64,000 nucleotides of DNA from Pseudomonas sp. ERMR1:02 (GTDB taxonomy: Bacteria > Pseudomonadota > Gammaproteobacteria > Pseudomonadales > Pseudomonadaceae). The DNA lies in assembly GCF_002277815.1 (NCBI RefSeq), contig NZ_NKJI01000009.1, positions 164,503-228,502 of the forward strand. The letters run 5' to 3'. Below the pieces are notes generated by a model. That model was given only the letters and a program-made list of their open reading frames with translations. It made no database searches and was not told the DNA's origin. The translations under genes and the position numbers were made by a program. Positions 7,837-16,071 of the stretch are shown piece by piece (position 1 is the stretch's first letter; each line of letters starts with the position of its first letter).

Positions 7837-8349
7837 TTACCGGCAAGCTATCGACAAAGCAGCAATCTGCCTGCTACCGCGCAAGTGCACCGTAGGAACT
7901 TGCGGGTTTATTGCCAGGCGCACCGCCTCGATACCTGGGCGGTAGCCACGATCGAAATTCCACACGAAGTTGAGAAAGGTCAGAAACGCCCGGTCAAGCT
8001 TCTCTGCACAACCTGCTGCAAGGTCAGGGCGAGGGCGTTTCCTTACGCTGCGCATGATCACCCGGGTAAAACAGGTGAGCCGCGACGTGTCGAGCCAGAT
8101 GATCAGGTCGGTTCGGGGCAGGCGAAGGTCGAAGGTACGCCGCGCATAGTTGCCTTCACAAATCCAGGTATCCGGTGCGAGCGCTTCGCGGACACGTGCG
8201 CGGAACTGCTCTGCGTCAGGTTCGACCCAGCCGGGTTCCCAAAACAGCGTATCCAGGTGTATCACGGGTAGGCTCAAGCGCTTGCCGAGGGCGCGGGCCA
8301 GGGTAGATTTGCCGCTACCGGCATTGCCCAGAATTACAATCCGTTGCAT
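7837..8349 (-). CDS. P-loop NTPase, adenylate-kinase/topology-modulation (FlaR-like) family
   Basis: A 170-aa protein. ATG 8349 is chosen because AGGA lies 7 bases upstream and the Walker A motif starts at once: RIVILGNAGSGKSTLARALG (residues 3-22). Then come IHLDTLFWEPGW and WICEGNYARRTFDLRLPRTD, typical of the small kinase-like proteins annotated as AAA family ATPase or DNA topology modulation protein. Family members have nucleotide-kinase folds and unclear substrates. The gene is intact, but its 3' two-thirds are duplicated as a dead copy at 3985-4427. Its downstream flank abuts the IS66 stump. Confidence 0.8.
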   Translation of the reverse strand: MQRIVILGNAGSGKSTLARALGKRLSLPVIHLDTLFWEPGWVEPDAEQFRARVREALAPDTWICEGNYARRTFDLRLPRTDLIIWLDTSRLTCFTRVIMRSVRKRPRPDLAAGCAEKLDRAFLTFLNFVWNFDRGYRPGIEAVRLAINPQVPTVHLRGSRQIAALSIACR

Positions 8350-8518
8350 GAGGACTTCCTGCCGTGAAAAAGCCGGCAATTGTGTAGGTTTTGGATGGCC
8401 AGTGAAAGGCTGCCAGGTGGGGCGACCATCGGGACATACGGTTGGCGACAGGCGTCATCCCGGGTTACCTGCTATTAATCTATGAGTGTTCGAGTGCTGA
8501 TCCTTTCGGGAGCGCGTC

Positions 8519-9205
8519 ATGAGTCCATTTATTCGCATCGGCATTGTCGACGATCATCCAATGTTGCGTGAGGGCGTTGCCAATACATTGAGAAGACGGG
8601 CGGATCTTCAGGTCGTCGAGCAGGGCGCCAATGCGGAAGATGCCAGGGATATTGCCCAGAGGATGTGTCCGGACGTGATGTTGATGGACGTCAATATGCC
8701 GGGCGATGTTTTCGCCGCGGTGCGGTTCATTTCCACTCAGCTGTCGGATGTGAAGGTGCTGATGCTGACGGTTTCAGAATCCGAAGATGACGCCTTTTCG
8801 GCACTGGAGGCCGGCGCGCGCGGGTATGTGTTGAAAGGTGTCAGCGGACCGGAGCTCGTCCAGGCGATCAGGTCGGTTTCCAAGGGTGAGACCTATATCA
8901 CCCCCGAGGTTGCCAACAAACTGCAGGGCAACATCAAGGAGCACGAAACAGAATTTCACCAGTTGGATTTGAGCCCTCGCGAGGAGCAGGTCATTCGTGA
9001 AGTTTCAAAGGGGCTGACCAATAGGGAAGTTGCGTCAAAACTGTTGATTACCGAACAAACCGTAAAGCACCACATGAGCGGCGTGATGCAGAAACTGCAC
9101 GCCCGAAATCGCGTCGAGGCGGTCACAACTCTACGGCTTTATTGGGAGCGCGAAGCTGTCGGGGCACTTCACACTGGCGCAGAAAAAACACAAATTGATC
9201 CGTGA
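8519..9205 (+). CDS. NarL/FixJ-family response regulator
   Basis: A 228-aa protein. The receiver domain (5-120) has the acidic pair in IVDDHP, the phospho-acceptor D57 in LMDVNMPG and the conserved K in YVLKGVSG. The LuxR-type HTH (about 148-210) reads LSPREEQVIREVSKGLTNRE, then KHHMSGVMQKLHARNRVEAV. ATG 8519 follows GGGAG at good spacing. It is convergent with, and only 12 bases from, the sensor kinase gene ending at 9218, so the pair very likely forms a two-component system despite opposite orientation. The stimulus is unknown. Confidence 0.9.
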   Translation: MSPFIRIGIVDDHPMLREGVANTLRRRADLQVVEQGANAEDARDIAQRMCPDVMLMDVNMPGDVFAAVRFISTQLSDVKVLMLTVSESEDDAFSALEAGARGYVLKGVSGPELVQAIRSVSKGETYITPEVANKLQGNIKEHETEFHQLDLSPREEQVIREVSKGLTNREVASKLLITEQTVKHHMSGVMQKLHARNRVEAVTTLRLYWEREAVGALHTGAEKTQIDP

Positions 9206-9217
9206 GCGGCTCCTGAT

Positions 9218-10704
9218 CTAGAGTTTGAATTGTGCATTTACCGACGTACCAGAGGCGCAGGAGTCGATGCTGAATAACCCGCCCAGAGATTCAACGCGAT
9301 AACGCAAACCGGCGAGCCCCAATCGGGTTCTGCCGGATTTCTCGAGCAGCATGGCGTCCGCCGCCATGCCTGGACCACCGTCCCTGACGCTGATGTTCAA
9401 TACTTCATCAATGTATCGCGCCTGGATGACCTGACGCTCGCCGTCGGCATGACGGAAAGCGTTGTTGAGGGCTTCTTGCACAAAACGATACAAGCAGAGT
9501 TTGAGCGGCAGTGACGCGCTCTCCGGTAGTTGCCCCAGGGTTAATGTGACCTTGGTGCCAGTGCGTTGCTCGTGCCGTTGCGCCACCAGTTGCAACTCTT
9601 CCACCAGGCTCAAGTCGTTAATTTCCGGAAGTGCCAGACCTCGTGATAAATCGCGGACCTCACGCAATGCGTCGGTGGCGGCGCCACGAATGGTTTCCAG
9701 CGACTCCTGATCGATAACGGAGCAGTTTTCGGCCAAGTCGTCGAGCCGTATCAGAATCAAGGTCAATAACTGCGCCGGCCCATCGTGCAGGTCTGCACCA
9801 ATGCGCCTCAAGGTGAGTTCGTTGACACGGGAAAACTCTTGGGTAGCCGTCGACATCTTGCGCTGCAGTTCGGCATTGCTGATGTGCAAACGGGTTTGCT
9901 CCAGCAGCCGTAAGCGCAATGCCACTTGTTGTCGCTGGATAATCTTGTCACCGCGTCGCACGATGAAGAAAAGCAGCATCAGCATCGACAACGTCGCGGC
10001 GCCAACGACCACCCATACCTCTTGTCGTACACGATTGATCTCGCGTTTCAGACTATCGGCCTTTTCATAAAATTCGCCACCGCGATGACTTTCCCGGAGG
10101 TTGAATCCCGCAGGGGCGCGTAGATCTCATAGAGCGGCAGGTTGAGCTTGCGCTCAAACGCGTTCTCATCCTGGTTCGGGTCTTCAAGGTCGGTGACCAC
10201 ATTGCCCTCGAGTGCCTCGGCGATCTCATCCATTGGGAATTTAACGTTGGTGACGGCTTTATTCGTGCTGAAGACCACCGTGCCATCCGGCCGCCAGATC
10301 TTGATCGAGACAATGTGCTGTTTTAGCGAACGACTTTGCGTGAGGCGGTCCAGGGACTGGACACTTTCAGCCGAGAGGTTGTTGTCCCGGCTCATCTCCT
10401 GCACGAAGGGCTCCAGAAACGTATCCATGTACTGAGCGCCTGCTTCTGCTGCGCTCTGCACCGCGGCATTTTCGATTCGTTCGCTCACCAGATTGCCGAC
10501 GAAGAACATGGTAAGTCCCAGGATCAGCGCGGCGGCAATGACAAACTGGGTCGAGCGACTCAGATTGCGCGCCTGCGTCGTGATCCGGGCGCGCCAGATT
10601 GCGTTGCGAGCCATATCGGAAACCGGGGCAGGTCCGAGCAGAGCCTCAGTCTCCTGCGCGATAAAAGTCCCGTTGTTTGATTCGATGTTTGCATCTTTTG
10701 CCAT
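9218..10704 (-). pseudogene. NarX-type sensor histidine kinase, one frameshift (probably a sequence error)
   Basis: One gene split into two frames. The upstream part (10704-10048) has a transmembrane helix (FVIAAALILGLTMFFVGNLV) and an extracytoplasmic sensor ending GKVIAVANF. The downstream part has a second membrane segment (VVVGAATLSMLMLLFF), a coiled coil, a HisKA_3 dimerisation box with the phospho-acceptor H in RIGADLHDGPAQ, and an HATPase_c domain (EALNNAFRHA, DGGPGM). Adding one T to the AATTTTATG run at 10069-10072 restores ANFYEKADSLKREINRVRQE and joins both. ATG 10704 is preferred to 10764. It likely phosphorylates the regulator at 8519. Real inactivation cannot be excluded, but the many single-base losses in this window argue for an error. 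Confidence 0.8.
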
Positions 10705-10993
10705 CGGCCTGGTTCCCTGAACATCTTGACAAGTCGGTTGGAAACCTTGCAACTCAACGGGCATCTGGAGATTGCCGGGGCGGCGTCCCTGTGGGCGCCA
10801 CGTCTATGACTGACAGTAGTTCACTGTGTAGCGATCCGATAGCTTCAATGGTGGACTAAGAATCTGTGGGCATTGGGAGGGAGGCGGTCAGTATGACAAG
10901 GTGGCCATGGCGACGCGGGTCTTGCGCCACATCTCACTGCGCCTCGTGATATTTTCTGCCTAAATTTAGTGAGTGGCCTCCGTGAAGCCAAGT

Positions 10994-11021
10994 GGGCGCC
11001 CAAGCTGGACGCCCCTTTTTT
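10994..11021 (+). terminator. Orphan intrinsic terminator
   Basis: GGGCGCCC-AAGCT-GGACGCCC forms a stem with one mismatch, followed by six T residues. No plus-strand gene precedes it, since the kinase upstream is on the minus strand. It may end an unannotated small RNA starting around 10860-10930. Confidence 0.6.
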
Positions 11022-11024
11022 ACA

Positions 11025-11293
11025 TCAGGAAGGCTCAGCATCCATACGTCGCGCAATCACATCCAACACATCGCACCCGTCACGCAAAGGCACGCAACAC
11101 AGCAACGCAAAGTCGCTGAGAATTACTGAGTCGGTTGTGATGTCACCGCGCATCGCGAGGTTTTCAAGAATCTGCGTCACGGCTCGGATTCTGTAAGTGG
11201 CCGTGCTGAGCAGGGAGTGCAGGGTTGTGTGGTGTTGACGTATAGCGAGGGTAGATCGTCAGCGTTGCTGGTTAAAGCCATATATTCGTTCAT
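11025..11293 (-). pseudogene. Small conserved Pseudomonas protein, one frameshift (probably a sequence error)
   Basis: ATG 11293 follows AAGGA at 11301-11305. The frame starts MNEYMALTSNADDLPSLYVN and, after a one-base shift near 11228-11240, continues TLHSLLSTATYRIRAVTQIL, then SDFALLCCVPLRDGCDVLDV to the stop at 11025. The whole length is one base short of 90 codons. Small proteins of this plan recur in fluorescent pseudomonads with no known function. A structured C4-like RNA precedes the gene and probably controls its translation. No signal or membrane segment is visible. Confidence 0.6.
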
Positions 11294-11312
11294 GAGTGAT
11301 TCCTTGAATTGA

Positions 11313-11338
11313 GGAGATCTACCACTCATCGTCGCCAA
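11313..11338 (-). promoter_or_regulatory. Candidate target boxes for the C4-like RNA
   Basis: On the minus strand TTGGCGA (11338-11332) can pair with TCGCCAA of the second hairpin of the upstream RNA, and AGATCTCC (11320-11313) is nearly complementary to its GGAGACCT. Both lie between the RNA and the ribosome-binding site of the small gene, the arrangement of a and b targets in C4 systems. Confidence 0.5.
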
Positions 11339-11344
11339 ACAAAG

Positions 11345-11421
11345 GGTGGTAGCTGTACGCGGGTTGGCGAACCGGGACAAGGCAAACCGGCAGACCCTAA
11401 GGTCTCCCACGCACAGCCACC
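11345..11421 (-). ncRNA. C4-like antisense RNA leader
   Basis: On the minus strand GGTGGCTGTGCGTGGG pairs with CCCGCGTACAG-CTACCACC. This stem encloses two small hairpins: AGACC-TTA-GGGTCT and one in the CCGGTTTGCCTTGTCCCGG region. A closing stem with two inner hairpins and short antisense stretches is the C4 antisense-RNA plan known from phage P1/P7 and found in many Pseudomonas genomes. An infernal search with the Rfam C4 model would decide. The open frame across it (11326-11511) is not a gene. Confidence 0.6.
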
Positions 11422-11442
11422 AAAAAAGCAGCCAAGTGCGTT

Positions 11443-11475
11443 CAGAAACGCTCCGAGATAACTCGGAGGTTTCTG
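11443..11475 (-). other. Strong hairpin upstream of the C4-like RNA
   Basis: CAGAAAC-G-CTCCGAG-ATAA-CTCGGAG-GTTTCTG is a 14-bp stem with one bulge. On the minus strand a six-T run follows about 20 bases later (11427-11422). It may be part of the RNA leader or a leader terminator. Confidence 0.55.
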
Positions 11476-11525
11476 TGCTTTGTCATCGAGTCGCCAAACC
11501 CGATACGCCATTTGGGCGCGTTCGG

Positions 11526-11555
11526 ACTATAGGGCTCATGACAAAGGCACAGCAA
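11526..11555 (-). promoter_or_regulatory. Candidate sigma-70 promoter for the C4-like RNA and small gene
   Basis: On the minus strand TTGCTG (11555-11550) is separated by 18 bases from TATAGT (11531-11526). Confidence 0.4.
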
Positions 11556-11750
11556 TGCGCAAGTCTACGGACATTTCCTATCGTGGTGTAGGACGTTGCT
11601 CTTTTTGAAAGTTTGCGTCATTCGTCAGCAGCAGGCCGTACCTGAACCAACGCTGTCACCCCGCAAAGTTTCATAATCCCGCCCTTCGGGAGCCTAGGAT
11701 GAACGCATAAGATCAATCCGCCGCGCACCCAACCCACAGGAATCACAACA

Positions 11751-11968
11751 ATGATCTCGAACCTCGCCAAAGTCGCGCTAATCGCCGGTGCTGTGCTGTT
11801 GAGCGCCTGTTCGGGGTGAGCACCACAAGCCGCTATTCTGAAGAAAGCCTGCCGTCAGCCGGCTTCGGCCCGGGGCCTACCAACAACCCCAACAAGATGA
11901 ATTTCCATGGCAGTGCGCTCGGCAACAGCTTCGGTGAATACAGCTCGGGTCTGCTGCACGATGATTAA
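11751..11968 (+). pseudogene. Small lipoprotein, one frameshift (probably a sequence error)
   Basis: MISNLAKVALIAGAVLLSAC is a lipoprotein signal peptide with lipobox LSAC. The frame meets TGA directly after CSG, within TGTTCGGGGTGAGC. Adding one G to the run at 11814-11817 gives CSGVSTTSRYSEESLPSAGF and continues to FGEYSSGLLHDD and the stop at 11968. The total is one base short of 73 codons. AGGA lies about 12 bases upstream of the ATG. A small envelope lipoprotein of about 72 aa with no known function. Confidence 0.65.
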
Positions 11969-12096
11969 CGAGCGCAACGGCGGATATAGTCCACCGTTGT
12001 GCAATCTGCCTGATGGATCGTGAACGCTGATTTTGCGACTGCTGCGCAGTCGGACGCAGGCTTCGCCAGCTGCTACAGGGGCTGTGGTTGTGAGTG

Positions 12097-12888
12097 CTAT
12101 TTGGGTACAGGCACTGCTATCCACTGCCCCAAAACCTTCTGGTAATTCCCCGTCACCTTCGCCAAATGCAGCCACTGATCCACATACAACTTCCAGGTCA
12201 TGTCATCGCGAGGCAGCAGGTAGGCCTTCTCGCCGTATTGCATGTATTGCGTCGGATTCACCGCGCACAGTCCCGGTTTGAGTTTCTGCTGGTACAGCGC
12301 TTCCGAAGCGTCAGTGATCATCACGTCAGCCTTCTTGTCCAACAGCTCCTGAAAGATGGTGACGTTGTCGTGCAACTGCAATTGCGCCTTGGGCAGGAAG
12401 GCGTGAACGAAGGCTTCGTTGGTGCCGCCGGCCGGCTCGACCAGGCGAACCGTGGGTTGGTTGATCTGGTCGATGGTTTGGTACAGGGCCTGGTTTTCGC
12501 AACGAACCAACGGGATCTTGCCGTCGACGTCGAGGGTGGTGCTGAAGAAGGCTTTTTTCTGCCGTTCCAGGGTTACGGAGATGCCGCCCATGCCGATGTC
12601 GCATTTGCCGGCGAGCATATCGGGCATCAGGGTTTTCCAGGTGGTTTGCACCCATTCGACCTTGACGCCGAGGCTGTCGGCCAATGAGCGGGCCATGGCA
12701 ATGTCGATGCCCGAGTATTCGCCGTCCTCGGCTTTGTAGGTGTAGGGTTTGTAGTCGCCCGTGGTACAGACGCGCAGTTGGCCTTGTTGCATGACGCTGT
12801 CCAGATGCGAAGGGCCTTCCTGTGCCTGAGCGCCAAACGATAGGGCGAGCAGGCCACCGAGCATCATTGTGCTTTTGAGGATTTTCAT
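12097..12888 (-). CDS. pheC: Periplasmic cyclohexadienyl dehydratase (PheC-like)
   Basis: A 263-aa protein with a Sec signal (residues 1-22, ending FGAQAQ) and a type-3 periplasmic binding fold. LRVCTTGDYKPYTYKAEDG (39-57), GIDIAMARSLADSLGVKVEW and MGGISVTLERQKKAFFS are close to P. aeruginosa PheC. The same holds for the C-terminal GEKAYLLPRDD and YVDQWLH. PheC converts prephenate to phenylpyruvate and arogenate to phenylalanine outside the cytoplasm. PheC evolved from amino-acid binding proteins, so a binding-protein role is the alternative. Both flanks are intergenic; it looks monocistronic. Confidence 0.8.
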   Translation of the reverse strand: MKILKSTMMLGGLLALSFGAQAQEGPSHLDSVMQQGQLRVCTTGDYKPYTYKAEDGEYSGIDIAMARSLADSLGVKVEWVQTTWKTLMPDMLAGKCDIGMGGISVTLERQKKAFFSTTLDVDGKIPLVRCENQALYQTIDQINQPTVRLVEPAGGTNEAFVHAFLPKAQLQLHDNVTIFQELLDKKADVMITDASEALYQQKLKPGLCAVNPTQYMQYGEKAYLLPRDDMTWKLYVDQWLHLAKVTGNYQKVLGQWIAVPVPK

Positions 12889-13010
12889 TGTTATCGGGTT
12901 TTTGTGATGGGTGGGTTGGTGTACATATCCGTTGCTTGGGTGACGGCTACTTGGGTTTATGTTTGAACAACGCGATCCTCCAGACAGGGCGCGTTATCGT
13001 TGACGTCCAT

Positions 13011-13036
13011 CGCGAGCAAGCATCGCTCCTACAGGG
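13011..13036. repeat. Single REP element
   Basis: TCGCGAGCAAGCATCGCTCCTACAG abuts the broken end of the copA fragment, so the REP may mark the deletion end point. Confidence 0.75.
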
Positions 13037-13049
13037 GATCACGGCATCT

Positions 13050-13238
13050 GCCAAAGTTCGAGTCCGGTGCCTGGCAGTTCATCAAGAAGGTGTACGTGGC
13101 GCCGCTGACGTCGGCCAGATCGGTGGGATTCATCTTCATTTCGGCCCACATCTTACGATCGGCGACCGTCGCGCCCCAGCCTTTGTCGCTGACGTCGTGG
13201 ATGAAATCGCCCACGGTGCGCTTGTTGTAGTTGTAAAC
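13050..13238 (-). pseudogene. copA: copA (multicopper oxidase) internal fragment
   Basis: The minus strand encodes YNYNKRTVGDFIHDVSDKGW, then KMNPTDLADVSGATYTFLMN, then QAPDSN. This is an internal segment (about 60 residues) of the plasmid/chromosomal copper-resistance oxidase CopA, upstream of the usual WTGLFRPGE motif. Homology ends at a REP on the 3' side and without a start on the 5' side. All copper ligands are missing, so it is a dead remnant. Confidence 0.7.
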
Positions 13239-13298
13239 GGGCGGTGCCTTTCAGCAGGCTGAGGAGGGGATTACAGTTTTGTCAGCTGGGGGCGCGGG

Positions 13299-14003
13299 TT
13301 ACTGGCGTTTGGTGGTCTTTTCCGACGACGCCACGGTGCCGCTGCCGCAATTGATGTAAGAAGAAGACTTCAGCCAGCGTTGATCCGGATAGTAGGAAAA
13401 CAGCAACTGCCCGTCCTTCATCGAATCGATCAGCCGATGCGCAATTGCCGGCCGGACCGCCGGGCAGCCGAGGCTTCTGCCGATGCGGCCGTTGGCGCGT
13501 GCCAGTACCGGACTGACATACGGTGCGCCGTGAATGACGATTGCCCGGTCAAACGCGTTATCGTTGAAACCCGGTTCCAGACCTTCCATGCGCAACGAAT
13601 AGCCGTTCTGGCCGCGATAACTTTCCTGCGTACGGAACAGGCCGAGGCTTGTGGCAAAGCTTTCGTTCTGGTTGGAGAACTGGGTAGCCATGTTTTCGCC
13701 GCTGTTGCGGCCATGGGCGACGAGTTCGTGGAAGAGCAATTTGCGCTTTTTCAGGTCGAACACCCACAGCCGTTGTTCGGTCGAAGGCATGGAGTAATCG
13801 ATCACTGCTAGTCTCTGTGCCGGGGCTGCGCCTTGAGCGCGGGAGCATTGGGTAGCACGGACTGCCAGGGCGATGACCTTGGCATTGGCATTTGGAGCGG
13901 CTTTGGCCAGCGCGACTTCAAGCGAATCGGCGTAGGCTGCTGGTATGAAGGCCGACGTCAACAGCAGCGCTGTGAGTAGACAGCCAAAGCGATATAGCGC
14001 CAT
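13299..14003 (-). CDS. Murein L,D-transpeptidase catalytic domain protein (YkuD_2 type)
   Basis: A 234-aa protein with a Sec signal (1-25, AAYADS) and a catalytic domain with IHGAPYVSPV and the nucleophile cysteine in GRSLGCPAV near residue 193. LWVFDLKKRKLLFHELVAHG and the GLFRTQESYRGQNGYSLRMEG stretch match the family often annotated as murein L,D-transpeptidase catalytic domain protein. It would act in the periplasm on peptidoglycan peptides or anchor proteins. It is divergent from a second, larger L,D-transpeptidase 82 bases away, so the two share a control region. Confidence 0.88.
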   Translation of the reverse strand: MALYRFGCLLTALLLTSAFIPAAYADSLEVALAKAAPNANAKVIALAVRATQCSRAQGAAPAQRLAVIDYSMPSTEQRLWVFDLKKRKLLFHELVAHGRNSGENMATQFSNQNESFATSLGLFRTQESYRGQNGYSLRMEGLEPGFNDNAFDRAIVIHGAPYVSPVLARANGRIGRSLGCPAVRPAIAHRLIDSMKDGQLLFSYYPDQRWLKSSSYINCGSGTVASSEKTTKRQ

Positions 14004-14085
14004 AAGTGAATCTCATCAGGAATATGTCGAGTCTAGCAGTGAGTGAGCGCTAGCTTTTTGATTTGCGGGAGATTAGGGATTATTC

Positions 14086-15831
14086 ATGGTGCATTTAACA
14101 AGGTTATTCGTCATAAGCCGCATATTTTTTATGGTCTTTCTGATCGGCGGCGCTGCGCATGGGGAAACGTCGCCGAACGTGCTGGTATCTCCGGCAGTTA
14201 GTGAGGTGAGCGCGGCGCCCGACGATGTCGTGGGGCAAGGGATTCAAGCAATGCTTGAACCTCTGCAATCGGCGTTTCCGCCGCTGCTCACTTCGCGCAA
14301 GCATCAACGGGTGGATATCAATCGCGTGGTCCTGGATTTCTATGCTCATCGCAACTATCGCGCCGCCTGGACCAACGGCGATGTGAACCAGTTGCTTAAA
14401 AGCCTGAATGACACTGAAACTGATGGCTTGAACCCTGGGGATTTCCGTGGTGCCCAGTTGGCCGAGGCGCAACTGGCGTTGCAGGCCACCGCACCGACGC
14501 CGGCGCAATCGGCGGCTTTCGATATCGCGCTGACCCGCACCTACATCACCGCGCTGCTGCAATTGCGGCGCGGCAAGGTCGATCCGTCCCGGCTGGATTT
14601 TCATTGGAACTTCGATCCGGTCGGGGTCGATCCCCGTGAGGACGTGAACAGTTTCTTTGCCGCTCTCGATGATCACGACGTGGCACGCGCGTTCGCTCAG
14701 GCGCCGCCGCAAGAGGCGGTTTATCGCAGCATGCGTGAGGCCCTGGCGCAGCTGCGTCAGGTTCAGGCTGCTGGCGGTTGGCCGAAAATCGCCGAGGGGC
14801 AGTCACTCAAGCCGGGGATGGACGGCGCGGCGGTCGCACAGTTGCGTGCCCGTCTGGTGGCCGGTGGGTATCTGGAACCGCACAAGAGCAAACGAAACGA
14901 TTACGACGACAAAGTCATTGCGGCAGTGAAGAAGTATCAGCTCGAGCAGTACCTGGGCGCGGATGGTGTGGCGGGGGCATCGACACTGGAGGCGCTGAAT
15001 GTGCCCGTCGAGGCACGGATCGATCAGGTCCGGGTGAACATGGAGCGGGCGCGTTGGTTGTTGTACAAACTTCAGGGCACTTTTGTCGTCGTTGACATCG
15101 CCGGCTATAAAGTTGCGCTGTACCGCGACGGTCAGCCCATCTGGCGTTCCCGAGTACAGGTCGGCAAGCCGTTTCGCAGCACACCAGTGTTTCAGTCCGA
15201 GATTACCTACATCACGTTCAACCCCACCTGGACCGTACCGCCGACGATTCTGGTCCAGGATATGCTGCCCAAGATTCAACAGAACCCGGGATACCTGGCG
15301 GCCAGCCGGATCAAAGTCCTGGATCGGGCAGGCAATGTGCTCGATCCGTCGACCGTCGACTGGAGCAACGCACGCGGTTTAACGCTGCGCCAGGATGCCG
15401 GCCCTGAAAACTCATTGGGGCAGGTGGTCATTCGGTTCCCCAACGACTACGCGATTTATCTGCACGACACGCCCCATCGCGAACTGTTTGCCAAGTCCAT
15501 GCGCGCCACTAGCTCCGGATGCATTCGGGTAGAGAACCCGCTGCAGTTGGTCGAACTGTTGTTCAACGACCCGGTGCGCTGGAACAGTGAGGGCATTCAA
15601 AAGCAGTTGGCCAATGGCAAGACCGAAAACATCAGGCTACCGGTCAGGGTGCCTGTGCTGTTGGCTTACTGGACTGTCGACCTGAGTAAAGAAGGGCGGG
15701 TGACGTTCAAACCCGACGTTTATGGCTACGACACTCCGGTACTGCGGCAGCTGGATTTGCCTTCCAAACTGCCCGCTCTGCAATTGCCCGGGGCTGAAGC
15801 CACAATGGTTGTAACAGGGCAAAGCCAGTAA
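14086..15831 (+). CDS. L,D-transpeptidase, LdtD/YcbB type
   Basis: A 581-aa protein. The N-terminal membrane/signal segment (IFFMVFLIGGAAHG) is followed by a helical scaffold domain with FYAHRNYRAAWTNGD. Then come a PG_binding_1 motif (LKPGMDGAAVAQLRARLVAG, about 243-262) and a YkuD domain (about 318-500) with FNPTWTVPPTI, IYLHDTPHRELF and SSGCIRVENP (nucleophile about C479). LdtD enzymes form 3-3 cross-links between meso-diaminopimelate residues, mainly under envelope stress. The length fits the family. It is divergent from the smaller L,D-transpeptidase at 13299. Confidence 0.9.
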   Translation: MVHLTRLFVISRIFFMVFLIGGAAHGETSPNVLVSPAVSEVSAAPDDVVGQGIQAMLEPLQSAFPPLLTSRKHQRVDINRVVLDFYAHRNYRAAWTNGDVNQLLKSLNDTETDGLNPGDFRGAQLAEAQLALQATAPTPAQSAAFDIALTRTYITALLQLRRGKVDPSRLDFHWNFDPVGVDPREDVNSFFAALDDHDVARAFAQAPPQEAVYRSMREALAQLRQVQAAGGWPKIAEGQSLKPGMDGAAVAQLRARLVAGGYLEPHKSKRNDYDDKVIAAVKKYQLEQYLGADGVAGASTLEALNVPVEARIDQVRVNMERARWLLYKLQGTFVVVDIAGYKVALYRDGQPIWRSRVQVGKPFRSTPVFQSEITYITFNPTWTVPPTILVQDMLPKIQQNPGYLAASRIKVLDRAGNVLDPSTVDWSNARGLTLRQDAGPENSLGQVVIRFPNDYAIYLHDTPHRELFAKSMRATSSGCIRVENPLQLVELLFNDPVRWNSEGIQKQLANGKTENIRLPVRVPVLLAYWTVDLSKEGRVTFKPDVYGYDTPVLRQLDLPSKLPALQLPGAEATMVVTGQSQ

Positions 15832-15844
15832 CGACAGGGAAGAG

Positions 15845-15894
15845 GCAGGATTTTTTTGATGCGCTCGATGAGCATTTCAATATGAGAATCCTGC
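15845..15894 (+). terminator. Large inverted repeat after the L,D-transpeptidase gene
   Basis: GGCAGGATT and AATCCTGCC are the outer arms of a roughly 50-base structure, with an inner GCTC-GAT-GAGC hairpin. It lies about 14 bases after the stop. No T-run follows, so it could stabilise the mRNA end instead. Confidence 0.35.
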
Positions 15895-16071
15895 CATCGT
15901 TCGAGACGGGTCACATTCGATGAACTCGACAGATTGATCTGAGGGCCACAGCAGGTCCGAACCACTTGATATGTGGTTGCCATTTATCCCCGATTACCCC
16001 GTAGACTACGCGCACAAAAACTAAGGGCTTTTGGGCTTGTGCCCGTGCGTTGCCCTTAAAGGACGAATTTT

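Noticed and set aside
11326..11511. 61-aa minus-strand frame
   Set aside because: Covers the paired strands of the C4-like RNA; the structure explains the sequence better.
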